A DNA stretch of 64,000 nucleotides from Enterobacteriaceae bacterium (lineage in GTDB: Bacteria; Pseudomonadota; Gammaproteobacteria; Enterobacterales; Enterobacteriaceae), in the NCBI GenBank assembly GCA_902363335.1, contig CABIZV010000001.1, positions 1,054,001 through 1,118,000 on the forward strand, written 5' to 3'. Numbering within the stretch: the stretch's first letter is position 1; each line of letters opens with the position of its first letter. The notes under the pieces were generated by a model. It made no database searches, had not been told where the DNA came from, and saw only the letters and a list, made by a program, of their open reading frames with translations. Below are positions 52,136-60,252 of this stretch, in pieces. Made by a program: the position numbers and the translations under genes.

Positions 52136-53296
52136 ATGAATAACAAACCCGCACAGCGTGAATACTTCCTCGACTCCATTCGAGCCTGGTTGATGCTACT
52201 GGGAATACCCTTTCACATCTCATTACTTTACTCCAGTCACACCTGGCATATGAACAGCGAAACCCCTTCGTGGTGGCTGACGCTGTTTAACGATTTTATT
52301 CACTCATTTCGCATGCAGGTGTTCTTTGTTATCTCCGGCTACTTTTCCTATATGCTTTTTTTGCGTTATCCGCTGAAAAAGTGGTGGAAAGTGCGCGTAG
52401 AACGCGTGGGAATACCCTTTTTAACCGCGATCCCGCTGCTCACGTTGCCGCAGTTTTTAATGCTGCAATACGTAAAGGGTAAGACGGAAAGCTGGCATAC
52501 GCTCACTTTCTACCAAAAATATAATACGCTGGCGTGGGAACTGGTGTCGCATCTGTGGTTCTTGCTGGTGCTGGTGGTGTTAACCACGATTGGGATTATG
52601 GCATTTCGCCTGCTGCGCCGTCGCCAGATGCGCAGACAAGCCGACGCGTTTGATAACATGTCGATGGCGAAACTGACGCTCATCTTCCTGCTGCTCGGCG
52701 TGGTTTATGCCGCCGTTCGCCGCACGCTTTTCCTGCTTTATCCGCCAATCTTAAGCGATGGTTTGTTTAACTTCGTGGTGATGCAAACGCTCTTCTACGT
52801 GCCGTTCTTTATTCTGGGCGCGCTGGCCTTTATCCACCCTCGGCTAAAAGCGCTCTTTACCGCCCCGTCTCCGTGGTGCGTTTTTGCGGCATTACTTGGC
52901 TTTATCGCCTATCTGATGAACCAGCGTTATGGTTCAGGTGAGGCGTGGATGTATGAAACAGAATCTGTGATTACGATGGTGCTGGGGCTGTGGATGGTCA
53001 ACGTGGTGTTCTCGTTTGGCTATCGTCTGCTGAATTTCAAGTCAGCGCGTGTGACCTACTTCGTTAACGCCTCGTTGTTTATCTATCTGGTTCACCATCC
53101 ATTAACGTTGTTCTTCGGCGCGTGGATTATGCCGAATATCAGCTCAAATCTGCTCGGCTTTACCACCGGCCTTATCTTCGTGGTGGGCTGCGCCATCGTG
53201 CTTTATGAAATTCATCTGCGCATTCCTTTGCTGCGTTTTCTCTTCTCGGGGAAACCGCAGCAAAAGGCGGAGAAAGCACAGACCGCTAGCCGTTAA
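52136..53296 (+). CDS. opgC: Glucan succinyltransferase OpgC
   Basis: Inner-membrane acyltransferase-3 family protein that adds succinyl groups to periplasmic glucans. It has 386 residues and about ten membrane segments. It starts MNNKPAQREYFLDSIRAWLM, containing the family's N-terminal signature; the longer frame upstream overlaps the opgG leader. Its stop overlaps the ymdB stop on the opposite strand by 4 bases. In E. coli clsC (ymdC) lies between the two; it is missing here. Confidence 0.95.
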   Translation: MNNKPAQREYFLDSIRAWLMLLGIPFHISLLYSSHTWHMNSETPSWWLTLFNDFIHSFRMQVFFVISGYFSYMLFLRYPLKKWWKVRVERVGIPFLTAIPLLTLPQFLMLQYVKGKTESWHTLTFYQKYNTLAWELVSHLWFLLVLVVLTTIGIMAFRLLRRRQMRRQADAFDNMSMAKLTLIFLLLGVVYAAVRRTLFLLYPPILSDGLFNFVVMQTLFYVPFFILGALAFIHPRLKALFTAPSPWCVFAALLGFIAYLMNQRYGSGEAWMYETESVITMVLGLWMVNVVFSFGYRLLNFKSARVTYFVNASLFIYLVHHPLTLFFGAWIMPNISSNLLGFTTGLIFVVGCAIVLYEIHLRIPLLRFLFSGKPQQKAEKAQTASR

Positions 53297-53850
53297 GTAT
53301 TCGCGTCATTCGCCAGACTCGGGATGCGGGTCTGGCTTAGCTGATGCTGGTACAGCGCTAACATCTCTTCATCAAAACAGACAAAATAGACAATCTCAGG
53401 CAGGCTTCGGCGGGTTAAGAAAGCGGCGACCGTATTGACGGCGATCTCAACCGCCGCCTGGTGAGGATAACCATACGCGCCGGTCGAAATCGCCGGAAAA
53501 GCTAACGTGTGGTAACCGTTATCCAGCGCCAGCTGCAAACTGTTGCGATACGCTTGCTCAAGTAGCGACGCTTCGTGCTCCCCTCCCCCCTGCCAGATTG
53601 GCCCAACGGTATGAATCACCGCTTTTGCTTTGAGATTGCCCGCATGGGTAATCACCGCATGCCCTGGTGGACAGGTGCCCTGCTGCTGGCGCACGATGGC
53701 GCAAGCCTCCTGCAATGAGGGTCCCGCAGCCCGATGAATCGCGCCATCAACACCGCCGCCGCCCATTAATGATGGGTTTGCAGCATTTACAATGACATCG
53801 ACCTCAAGGCGAGTGATATCCCCTTGCAACACCTGAATTCTTACGGTCAT
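53293..53850 (-). CDS. ymdB: Macrodomain protein YmdB
   Basis: O-acetyl-ADP-ribose deacetylase that also modulates RNase III in E. coli. It has 185 residues (E. coli 177). The macrodomain core is VDVIVNAANPSLMGGGGVDGAIHRAAGP (20-47), with the catalytic Asp in GVDGAI and FPAISTGAYGYP at about 120. It begins with MTVRIQVLQGDIT; ymdA lies about 70 nt upstream. Confidence 0.94.
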   Translation of the reverse strand: MTVRIQVLQGDITRLEVDVIVNAANPSLMGGGGVDGAIHRAAGPSLQEACAIVRQQQGTCPPGHAVITHAGNLKAKAVIHTVGPIWQGGGEHEASLLEQAYRNSLQLALDNGYHTLAFPAISTGAYGYPHQAAVEIAVNTVAAFLTRRSLPEIVYFVCFDEEMLALYQHQLSQTRIPSLANDANT

Positions 53851-53921
53851 GCTTACAATCCTCTGACTAAGACTGCCCTATTGTCTACCATAGACAACGC
53901 AGACCGCAATTTCGTTTCGGC

Positions 53922-54233
53922 CTATTTGTATTCGACCTGCAGGATGGCCAGATTTTGTTCACGATTAATCCAATGCAACTGGGCGGAGCTTCTCTCATTA
54001 ACGAGGGTACGCCCTTCCAGCAGCGCGTTAAGCGGTATGGTCTGTTCCGTATGGCGTTGATTTTCATAACAGCTGACGCGAATTCTTTGTTGTGATGGCT
54101 GATTATAGTCACACGGTGATTCAACGATTTGCCCACGAAAATGGATAATGCCATCCGGCGCAGCAAGCGTATAACCGCTGTTCAACACCAGTAGCGAAGT
54201 CAGATAGAGCGGAAGGCGAGATAATGTTTGCAT
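53922..54233 (-). CDS. ymdA: YmdA, small exported protein
   Basis: Predicted periplasmic protein of 103 residues with a signal peptide ending YTLAAPDG and a short beta-rich mature part (IIHFRGQIVESPCDYNQ), resembling a pilin-type N terminus. It matches E. coli YmdA in length and position beside ymdB. In E. coli csgC lies directly upstream; here a 266-nt AT-rich gap and then ycdZ replace the entire csg region. Confidence 0.85.
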   Translation of the reverse strand: MQTLSRLPLYLTSLLVLNSGYTLAAPDGIIHFRGQIVESPCDYNQPSQQRIRVSCYENQRHTEQTIPLNALLEGRTLVNERSSAQLHWINREQNLAILQVEYK

Positions 54234-54447
54234 GGCAACTCCCCGTTTAGCCGGGGCCTCTCCTTATTTAAGGGAGGGCCTGTATGTTTAACCCATAATG
54301 AGTATACATTTCGTAAACATTTTAATTACATTATAACAGCAAAATAATTTCCGCAAGCTACTTTGGCTTTTAAAATCATATAGTTAATATCAATATATTA
54401 CATCAACATATATGTTATTTATATTAATGCCCATAAAGGGCCGGCAA
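54234..54447. other. AT-rich gap at the missing curli locus
   Basis: About 214 nt with no gene. It starts with a CCCCG/CGGGG hairpin (54240-54256) and continues with strongly AT-rich DNA including TTAATATCAATATATTAC. It occupies the place of the csg operons of E. coli. No curli remnant can be recognised. Confidence 0.6.
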
Positions 54448-54486
54448 TAAAAAAGGCGGCAGGTTAAAAACCTACCGCCTTTTTTG
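54448..54486. terminator. Strong terminator after ycdZ
   Basis: AAAAAAGGCGG(C)AGGTT / AACCTACCGCCTTTTTT, a long stem with A and T tracts on both sides. It ends ycdZ on the minus strand and would stop plus-strand transcripts as well. Confidence 0.88.
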
Positions 54487-54499
54487 ACTCTATTGAGCT

Positions 54500-54991
54500 T
54501 TACAGCGCTGACTCGTCAACAAGCTGACTTTTCGCTTTGCGATTCGCCAGCCACAGACCGCTATTCTTCATGGCATAACCAAATAACAGCCCTACCAATA
54601 AAGAAGGCACCACCAGCTTCCAGTCTCCCTGCCCGGCAAAAGTCGCACAGGCACCGATAAAGGTCCCTGGAACAAATGCCAGTAGGGTCTGACGAGCCTG
54701 AATGCACATTAGAAATGCCACAATGCCCGTCATAACGTAGCTGACGATTTCCAGATGCGGCGCTAAGGCGCTGCCATAAATAATCACCAGCGCCCAGATA
54801 ACACCGCTCATCGTGGTGCTGGCAGAGATTGCCAGTCCCTTAAGACCGCCGGTTGGGCAGGCGAAATAAGCCGTACAGCCTAAAAAACCGGCCCAGCTTA
54901 ATAAACCCAAAGAGACAGCAACCCATCCCCAAATGCCGGAGAGGATACCTGTTGTGATTGCGATTGCTAAGATAACGTTCATGGCGGGCAT
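54500..54991 (-). CDS. ycdZ: YcdZ, DUF1097 inner-membrane protein
   Basis: Predicted membrane protein of 163 residues (E. coli 163) with about five helices: GILSGIWGWVAVSLGLLSWAG, GVIWALVIIYGSALA and others. The cytoplasmic tail is charged (NRKAKSQLVDESAL). Function unknown. Confidence 0.9.
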   Translation of the reverse strand: MPAMNVILAIAITTGILSGIWGWVAVSLGLLSWAGFLGCTAYFACPTGGLKGLAISASTTMSGVIWALVIIYGSALAPHLEIVSYVMTGIVAFLMCIQARQTLLAFVPGTFIGACATFAGQGDWKLVVPSLLVGLLFGYAMKNSGLWLANRKAKSQLVDESAL

Positions 54992-55078
54992 CTTAGCAGA
55001 TACCCGGCGTTATGATGAGATCATGAGCACGCTTTGCTCATCAAATACATTTCAATTACATTGGATTCGTGATCAAAA

Positions 55079-55630
55079 TCACTCTTCTTCCGCTTCCTGC
55101 AGCTCATCGTACATGGCGGAGATCGCTTCACGGGTTAACGTGGCCATCGTACGCCAGAAGGTCGTCGTCGCGTGCGCTTCGAGTTTGCCGAGGAAGGTAC
55201 CCACCCACGGCAGAAGGTAATCATCAAAGAGAACTTCCAGCGCATCGTCATCTTCTACAGCATTGTCCTCAAGCCAGGAGGCCGCCAGCAGCAGCGTCCC
55301 AATCTGATCGGCCGGGTTCTCGCCCAGTGGCATACCGCATTCGGTCAGGAAAGCGCGAACCTCGGCTTCCGTGGCCCCTTCCACCCACGCGCTGCGGTAA
55401 GGCGGAACGCTGCACTCTTCACCCACGAACAGCGCATTATAATCAGCGGCAATTTGCTGGATATCGCAGCTTTTTTGCAGACGGGCCAGCAGTTCATCCT
55501 GCTCCAGTGGCCAGTTAGCCACAAGCTTACCTTCACGGATAAGGGTAAACAGCGGCACCAGCAGCGGATCCTGCGGTTGACGATAATACAGCGAGCCAAG
55601 CGCACGGCAGATGATAGAAAACTCGTTCAT
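55079..55630 (-). CDS. ycdY: YcdY, TorD/DmsD-family chaperone
   Basis: Redox-enzyme maturation-type protein of 183 residues, all-helical. In E. coli YcdY activates the neighbouring phosphatase YcdX and affects swarming. Conserved stretches are FSIICRALGSLYYRQPQDPLL and CSVPPYRSAWVEG. It follows ycdX by 19 nt, probably in one operon. Confidence 0.92.
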   Translation of the reverse strand: MNEFSIICRALGSLYYRQPQDPLLVPLFTLIREGKLVANWPLEQDELLARLQKSCDIQQIAADYNALFVGEECSVPPYRSAWVEGATEAEVRAFLTECGMPLGENPADQIGTLLLAASWLEDNAVEDDDALEVLFDDYLLPWVGTFLGKLEAHATTTFWRTMATLTREAISAMYDELQEAEEE

Positions 55631-55649
55631 TAGTTAATCCAGTTAGTCA

Positions 55650-56387
55650 TTAAAGTTCAGCAAATTCAGGAATCGGTGCCATTCCGCGCGACTCAAGGAA
55701 ATTCAGGAAACGGCGCGGCGTAATGTTTAAGATCCGATCCTGCGGGAAGTCCACCGCATCAAGGATCTTCTGACATTCGGTAAATTCACCCAGCGTGAAG
55801 GCGGTATGCGAATCCGAACCTAGCGCCAGCCAGCCGCCGGCATCGCGCACAGCCGCCGCAATCGCCTGACAGTTATGCTCACTGCCAATACGTGAGCTCA
55901 CAAAAGAGGAGTTATTGATCTCAAGCGCCACATGATATTTCGCCGCCGCTTCGGCAATGGCTGGGATATCGACCGGAAATTTTGGGTTGCCGGGATGGCT
56001 TATCATATGCACGTTACCGCTCGCCATCGCCGCAATCATCGCCTGGGTGTGGATCTCTTTATTCTGCGGCGCAAAAACCGGCTCATGGAATCCGGCGATG
56101 ATAAAATCGAGCGAGGTCAGCATCGGCCCGGTGCAGTCAATTTCACCGTCGATGTTTTTAATGTTCGACTCGATCCCACGCAGGATCCCCACGCCATCCA
56201 CCATGCGCGGCCAGATGCGCATATTCACAAAATGCCAATAATGCGGAGCATCGGCCATATCCGGGCCGTGGTCGGTAATCGCGAAAAGCTTGATCCCTTT
56301 AAGCTTTGCCGCGGCAATATAGTCATGCAACGTGCTGTAAGCATGGGTGCTGGCAACAGTGTGCATATGTAAGTCAACAGGATACAT
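55650..56387 (-). CDS. ycdX: PHP-domain zinc phosphatase YcdX
   Basis: Trinuclear-zinc phosphatase of the PHP family, 245 residues, as in E. coli. The metal ligands lie in DLHMHTVAS, ITDHGPDM, GIESN, ISHPGNP and GSDSHTAF. The start MYPVDLHMHT is chosen over a frame 21 nt longer because AGGAGAATGTG directly precedes it. It lies between ghrA and ycdY. Confidence 0.95.
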   Translation of the reverse strand: MYPVDLHMHTVASTHAYSTLHDYIAAAKLKGIKLFAITDHGPDMADAPHYWHFVNMRIWPRMVDGVGILRGIESNIKNIDGEIDCTGPMLTSLDFIIAGFHEPVFAPQNKEIHTQAMIAAMASGNVHMISHPGNPKFPVDIPAIAEAAAKYHVALEINNSSFVSSRIGSEHNCQAIAAAVRDAGGWLALGSDSHTAFTLGEFTECQKILDAVDFPQDRILNITPRRFLNFLESRGMAPIPEFAEL

Positions 56388-56453
56388 CACATTCTCCTCT
56401 CTCGTCATAGGCCAAGAATAGCAGGAAAGCCTCGTATTTATTAGCCAGGGGCA

Positions 56454-57392
56454 TCAATAGCCGCGCACCCTGTCGACCTCTCCGGTCGCTTTTTCGCCGC
56501 GTTCAAGCTTTTCTATCGTCTGCGAGATATAGGCGATAGCTTCTTGCGGACGGGTGACCGCTGCCACATGGGGGGTGATGGTGACACGCGGATGGCGCCA
56601 CAGCGGACTCTCATCGGGCAGAGGTTCGCGGCTAAAGACATCCAGCATTGCGCCTTTGAGTTTGCCGCTATCAAGTGCCGCCAGCAGATCCTCTTCGACC
56701 ACATGAACACCGCGTGCCAGATTCAGCACATAGCTATCGTCCGGCAATTGCGCCAGCAGCGACTTATTAATAATGCCAACGGTTTGCGCGGTATTGGGCA
56801 GCAAATTAATTAGCACGCGGGTGTGTTGCAGAAAATCGGCAAGTTCCTCTTCTCCGGCAAAGCTTGTCACCTGCGGCCACTCTTTGCGGCTGCGGCTCCA
56901 GCATCTGACCGGGAAGCCCCACGCCAGCAGGCTTTGCGCCACTTTAGAACCCAGAACACCTGCGCCCATAATGCCGATGGTGAACTCATCGTGCGAATAA
57001 TCCGCCAGCGGCTGCCAGCGCCCTTCGCGCTGCAAAGCCTGATAATCATCAAATCGACGGAACCAGTGCAGTACCTGACTGACGGCATACTCCTGCATCT
57101 GGCTTGCCATGCCGGTGTCTTCGAGCCGATATAAAGGAATAGAGTCCGCCAGCATTTCAGGATGCGCGTTGAGTTTACTCAGGATGGAATCCACCCCGGC
57201 ACCCAATGCAAATACGGCTTTCAGCTGGCGTCCCTGAAGCATTTCAACGGGAGGATGCCACACTAGCGCGTAATCAGCGGGGGCATTATCGCCGCGTTGC
57301 CATGCGCGAATTTTCGCCCCCGGCAGTTTTTTGCCAAGCTCCGCTATCCAGTACGGGGTATCAAACGTAGGATGGTAAAAGATGATCTCCAT
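56454..57392 (-). CDS. ghrA: Glyoxylate/hydroxypyruvate reductase A (GhrA)
   Basis: NADPH-dependent 2-hydroxyacid dehydrogenase reducing glyoxylate and hydroxypyruvate. It has 312 residues with the cofactor motif GIMGAGVLGSKVAQSL, the catalytic Arg in LNLARGVHVVEED, Glu in SREPLPDESPLW, and His in ITPHVAAVTRP. It is the first gene of ghrA-ycdX-ycdY. Confidence 0.96.
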   Translation of the reverse strand: MEIIFYHPTFDTPYWIAELGKKLPGAKIRAWQRGDNAPADYALVWHPPVEMLQGRQLKAVFALGAGVDSILSKLNAHPEMLADSIPLYRLEDTGMASQMQEYAVSQVLHWFRRFDDYQALQREGRWQPLADYSHDEFTIGIMGAGVLGSKVAQSLLAWGFPVRCWSRSRKEWPQVTSFAGEEELADFLQHTRVLINLLPNTAQTVGIINKSLLAQLPDDSYVLNLARGVHVVEEDLLAALDSGKLKGAMLDVFSREPLPDESPLWRHPRVTITPHVAAVTRPQEAIAYISQTIEKLERGEKATGEVDRVRGY

Positions 57393-57590
57393 AACGACTC
57401 CTGATTAAAAGCACTTTACCGGCTACCCGTGCGGCACCGTTTTTTGATTTTTTGTGATTGAACAGCATAGCAAATTTCGTTTCGCTGTCCCGGTAAATGC
57501 GGCAGCGATCGCAAAAAAGACGATTTATGCGTATTTAAGAAGCAAGTTGCTGGAAGTTTGTCTAAACACACGTTTTTTTTAAAAAGTTTA

Positions 57591-57619
57591 TTGACGGTGA
57601 CAGCCCTTTTCCCTACATT
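57591..57619 (+). promoter_or_regulatory. Promoter of the first tRNA-Ser
   Basis: TTGACG, a 17-bp spacer, then TACATT, followed by a GC-rich discriminator (CGCTCGTCCCGG) typical of stringently controlled stable-RNA promoters. Transcription would start about 27 nt before the tRNA. Confidence 0.78.
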
Positions 57620-57654
57620 ATCGCTCGTCCCGGCAATGCTGGTGACGACAATAT

Positions 57655-57742
57655 GGTGAGGTGTCCGAGTGGCTGAAGGAGCACGCCTGGAAAGTGTGTA
57701 TACGGCAACGTATCGGGGGTTCGAATCCCCCCCTCACCGCCA
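57655..57742 (+). tRNA. serX: tRNA-Ser (GGA), copy 1
   Basis: An 88-nt class II tRNA including encoded CCA. The acceptor strand GGTGAGG pairs with CCTCACC; the anticodon GGA is at 57689-57691; a long variable arm (TGTGTATACGGCAACGTATC) and GGTTCGAATCC T-arm follow. It reads UCC and UCU codons. Location next to ghrA is that of E. coli serX. It is identical to the second copy at 61955. Confidence 0.98.
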
Positions 57743-58148
57743 TATTTTAAGAAGGGCTCGTACGAAAGTACGGGCTTTTTTTTGCATATTGCACGCCTGC
57801 GGGGGGATGAGAATCCCCGACCGGGGTTCGACAACTGGCGCTAGCCAGTTGGACAGACTGAGCGCGCAGCGAACAGGCTGCCCGAAGGGCGAGCAAAGCG
57901 AGTCAATCCCCCCTCACCGCCATATTTTAAGAAGAGCTCGTACGCAAGTACGGGCTTTTTTTTTCGCATATTGCACGCCTGCGGGGGGATGAGAATCCCC
58001 GACCGGGGTTCGACAACTGGCGCTAGCCAGTTGGACAGACTGAGCGCGCAGCGAACAGGCTGCCCGAAGGGCGAGCAAAGCGAGTCAATCCCCCCCTCAC
58101 CGCCATATTTTAAGAAGAGCTCGTACGCAAGTACGGGCTTTTTTTTCG
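57743..58148 (+). repeat. tRNA-tail tandem repeats after tRNA-Ser copy 1
   Basis: Two units of 180 and 183 bp (57743-57922 and 57923-58105) plus a partial third. Each ends in AATCCCCCCTCACCGCCA, the tRNA 3' end, followed by TATTTTAAGAAG. Each carries a terminator stem GCTCGTAC/GTACGGGC with eight or nine Ts (57756-57783, 57936-57965, 58119-58146), and a CAACTGGC/GCCAGTTG hairpin. The layout parallels the E. coli tyrT locus, whose 178-bp repeats restart with 19 bp of the tRNA. Confidence 0.92.
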
Positions 58149-58149
58149 T

Positions 58150-58305
58150 CTGTAGACCGTCAGCATCGTGCCGATATTTCCCCGGGGTCGCGTGCGCTCG
58201 CCCGGGCTACCGACTGGTGTAGGCCGGATAAGGCGAAGCCGCCATCCGGCATAACCGCGCAAATTGCCGGATGGCGGCTTCGCCTTATCCGGCCTACGTA
58301 TTGTC
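58150..58305. repeat. REP cluster downstream of the first tRNA locus
   Basis: A CCCGGGGTCGCGTGCGCTCG-type element (58181-58210), then facing GTAGGCCGGATAAGGCGAAG and GCCGGATGGCGGCTTCGCC elements (58219-58298). The first element is shared with the second tRNA locus. Confidence 0.85.
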
Positions 58306-58308
58306 ACT

Positions 58309-59157
58309 CTACTTCTCGAGTTCATCCATCGGCAGCTGGACCACAATCTCTTCTGCAATACCGAAGCGTTCAATCAACAGCGCCTGCTGCTGGCGGAAAG
58401 TGAGCGGCGTGAATATCTCTTTTCCTGAGGCATCTCTCACCACCTTCTCGCCTTTCACGATCCCGGTGATAGATTCCCGCCCCGCCAGGCGAATCAACAT
58501 CGCCCCATCAAACCGGCTATTACCGCGACTCTGTTGGTGGCGCAACGGATATTCATGCTCCGGCGCATCCATCTCCAACAGCTGGCAATCGACGCGCGAG
58601 CGCCCCAGCGGTTTCCAGTTAACGCACCAGACACCTTCATCTCTGTGCACGCGGGTTCCCCACACGGGATGCGGCGAATACCATGCTTGCAGCGGGAGAG
58701 GCTGACCGTGAAGCATCGTGGCATCGACGATAAACAGGGTCTCACCCAAACGCACAAAAAGCGTGCCGTGCCCCGGTGAATCGGCGCTGACCGGGCGTGG
58801 GGAGCGCATTGTCGTCAGGCCATACTGCACGCTAAAGCCAAGCGCCTTTAACAACGCAAAAAGCGCCCCATGCCCTGCCCAGCAAGTACCGCCGGTACCA
58901 TAACGCAGCCAGCTTGCGAAGAAATGATCGGGGATAAAACCGGGAAGCTCAGACTTAGCGCCTTTCGCCACCTGAATTCGACGAAGAAGATTGTCGAAAG
59001 GCACCGTTCGACACCATGCCTGATAGACTTGCGTTAACCCGTGTTCGGTCAGCGTCGGTGGCTGAGTGAAGCCCAGCTTTTTCAGAACCTGCTCGGCACG
59101 AGCCGGGCTGATTGTCATCTGAATATCTCGCGTATTCATTATTTGCTGGAGACTCAT
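58309..59157 (-). CDS. Arylamine N-acetyltransferase-like protein
   Basis: A 282-residue protein of the NAT family, which transfers acetyl groups from acetyl-CoA to arylamines or hydrazines. The Cys-His-Asp triad is visible as C92 in TGGTCWAGHGA, H130 in SPGHGTLFV and D145 in LFIVDATM. The motif is TGGTC rather than the common RGGxC, and the region after it is diverged, so the substrate is uncertain. The start at 59157 follows CCAGGACT; a later ATG at residue 7 or 14 is possible. Present between the duplicated tRNA-Ser loci, with REPs downstream. Confidence 0.78.
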   Translation of the reverse strand: MSLQQIMNTRDIQMTISPARAEQVLKKLGFTQPPTLTEHGLTQVYQAWCRTVPFDNLLRRIQVAKGAKSELPGFIPDHFFASWLRYGTGGTCWAGHGALFALLKALGFSVQYGLTTMRSPRPVSADSPGHGTLFVRLGETLFIVDATMLHGQPLPLQAWYSPHPVWGTRVHRDEGVWCVNWKPLGRSRVDCQLLEMDAPEHEYPLRHQQSRGNSRFDGAMLIRLAGRESITGIVKGEKVVRDASGKEIFTPLTFRQQQALLIERFGIAEEIVVQLPMDELEK

Positions 59158-59231
59158 GAGTCCTGGCCACAGATAAATAGAACTATGAGAGATAGCATAT
59201 TCAACGCGATTTTGTAAATGAATTGTAAAAA

Positions 59232-60143
59232 TTACTCTTCAACCATCTGCGCATACTCATCGCTGAGAAAATCTACCAGCGCTCTGACTGCCGGCAGTAA
59301 ACCGCGTCGCGAAGGGAACACCGCGTGGATTACCTCGCGCTTCGGCTCCCATTCATCCAGCACGCGAAGGAGCGTTCCGGCGGCCAGTTGTTCACGCGCC
59401 ATCAGCACCGGCAGCTGCACGACGCCGACGCCTGCCACCGCCGCTTCACGCAGCGCGAGCATATCGTTGGTGATAAGTCGCGGGGTAAAATGCACCTCAG
59501 CTTTTGCCTTATCCGGGCCGGAGAGCTGCCATTTATGGATATGTTTCCCCGCCGACAGGCTCAACCCCGGCCAGCGGCTCAGTTCATCGGGTGTCTGCGG
59601 TTTACCCAATGCAGCCACAAGCGTCGGGCTTGCCACCAGGCAGTGCCCACGGTCTGCCAGCACCCGCATCACCAGATCGCTATCATCAAACGGACGAGGT
59701 CTGACGCGAATCGCCACGTCTACCCCTTCAGCCACCAGATCCACTCGCCGGTTTGTCGCTTCCAGCTGAATTTGCACGCCGGGGAAACGCATCATAAAGC
59801 GGGCCAGCATCGGCCCTACATGAACATGTAACAGGGTAACCGGACACGCGAGCCTGACGACGCCGCGCGGTTCAGCTTGCAGCATCGCAATCGCTTCCTG
59901 CGCCGCCTCCGCTTCTATCAGCATCGCTTTGCAGTGCTGGTAAAAGGTCTGCCCTACCTCGGTTACCGTGAACTGGCGGGTCGTGCGATAAATCAACCGC
60001 ACGCCAAGTTGTTCTTCCAATTGCGCAATACGTCGGCTGAGCTTCGACTTTGGAATATCCAGCGCTCGCCCCGCCGCCGCAAAACCACCGTTATCTACCA
60101 CACGGACAAACCAGGCAAAATCATTAAGATCCTGCATTGCCAC
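59232..60143 (-). CDS. LysR-family regulator of the pirin module
   Basis: LysR-type regulator of 303 residues. The winged helix (DLNDFAWFVRVVDNGGFAAAGRALDIPKSKLSRRIAQLEEQLG) belongs to the branch that often controls divergent oxidoreductases or quinone-responsive genes. It is transcribed away from the pirin gene across 109 nt that contain a palindromic candidate operator. Effector unknown. Confidence 0.9.
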   Translation of the reverse strand: MAMQDLNDFAWFVRVVDNGGFAAAGRALDIPKSKLSRRIAQLEEQLGVRLIYRTTRQFTVTEVGQTFYQHCKAMLIEAEAAQEAIAMLQAEPRGVVRLACPVTLLHVHVGPMLARFMMRFPGVQIQLEATNRRVDLVAEGVDVAIRVRPRPFDDSDLVMRVLADRGHCLVASPTLVAALGKPQTPDELSRWPGLSLSAGKHIHKWQLSGPDKAKAEVHFTPRLITNDMLALREAAVAGVGVVQLPVLMAREQLAAGTLLRVLDEWEPKREVIHAVFPSRRGLLPAVRALVDFLSDEYAQMVEE

Positions 60144-60160
60144 CTCATCGTTCTATTTTT

Positions 60161-60183
60161 GCAACAGTGAAGGTCACTTTTGC
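60161..60183. promoter_or_regulatory. Inverted repeat between LysR and pirin genes
   Basis: GCAACAGTGA-AGG-TCACTTTTGC: 10-bp arms matching at 9 positions. It starts 17 bp beyond the LysR gene's start codon and ends about 70 bp before pirin. Likely operator of the divergent regulator; it lacks the strict T-N11-A, so the assignment is tentative. Confidence 0.55.
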
Positions 60184-60252
60184 TATCTACCGGAATATTA
60201 ACTCCAAATATAAGCTAATAAGCATCAAAGCTCACTACGCAGGAGAAAACAA

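Noticed and set aside
57743..58148. Possible CRISPR array
   Set aside because: Units of about 180 bp with homologous interiors and no unique spacers; these are tRNA-tail tandem repeats.
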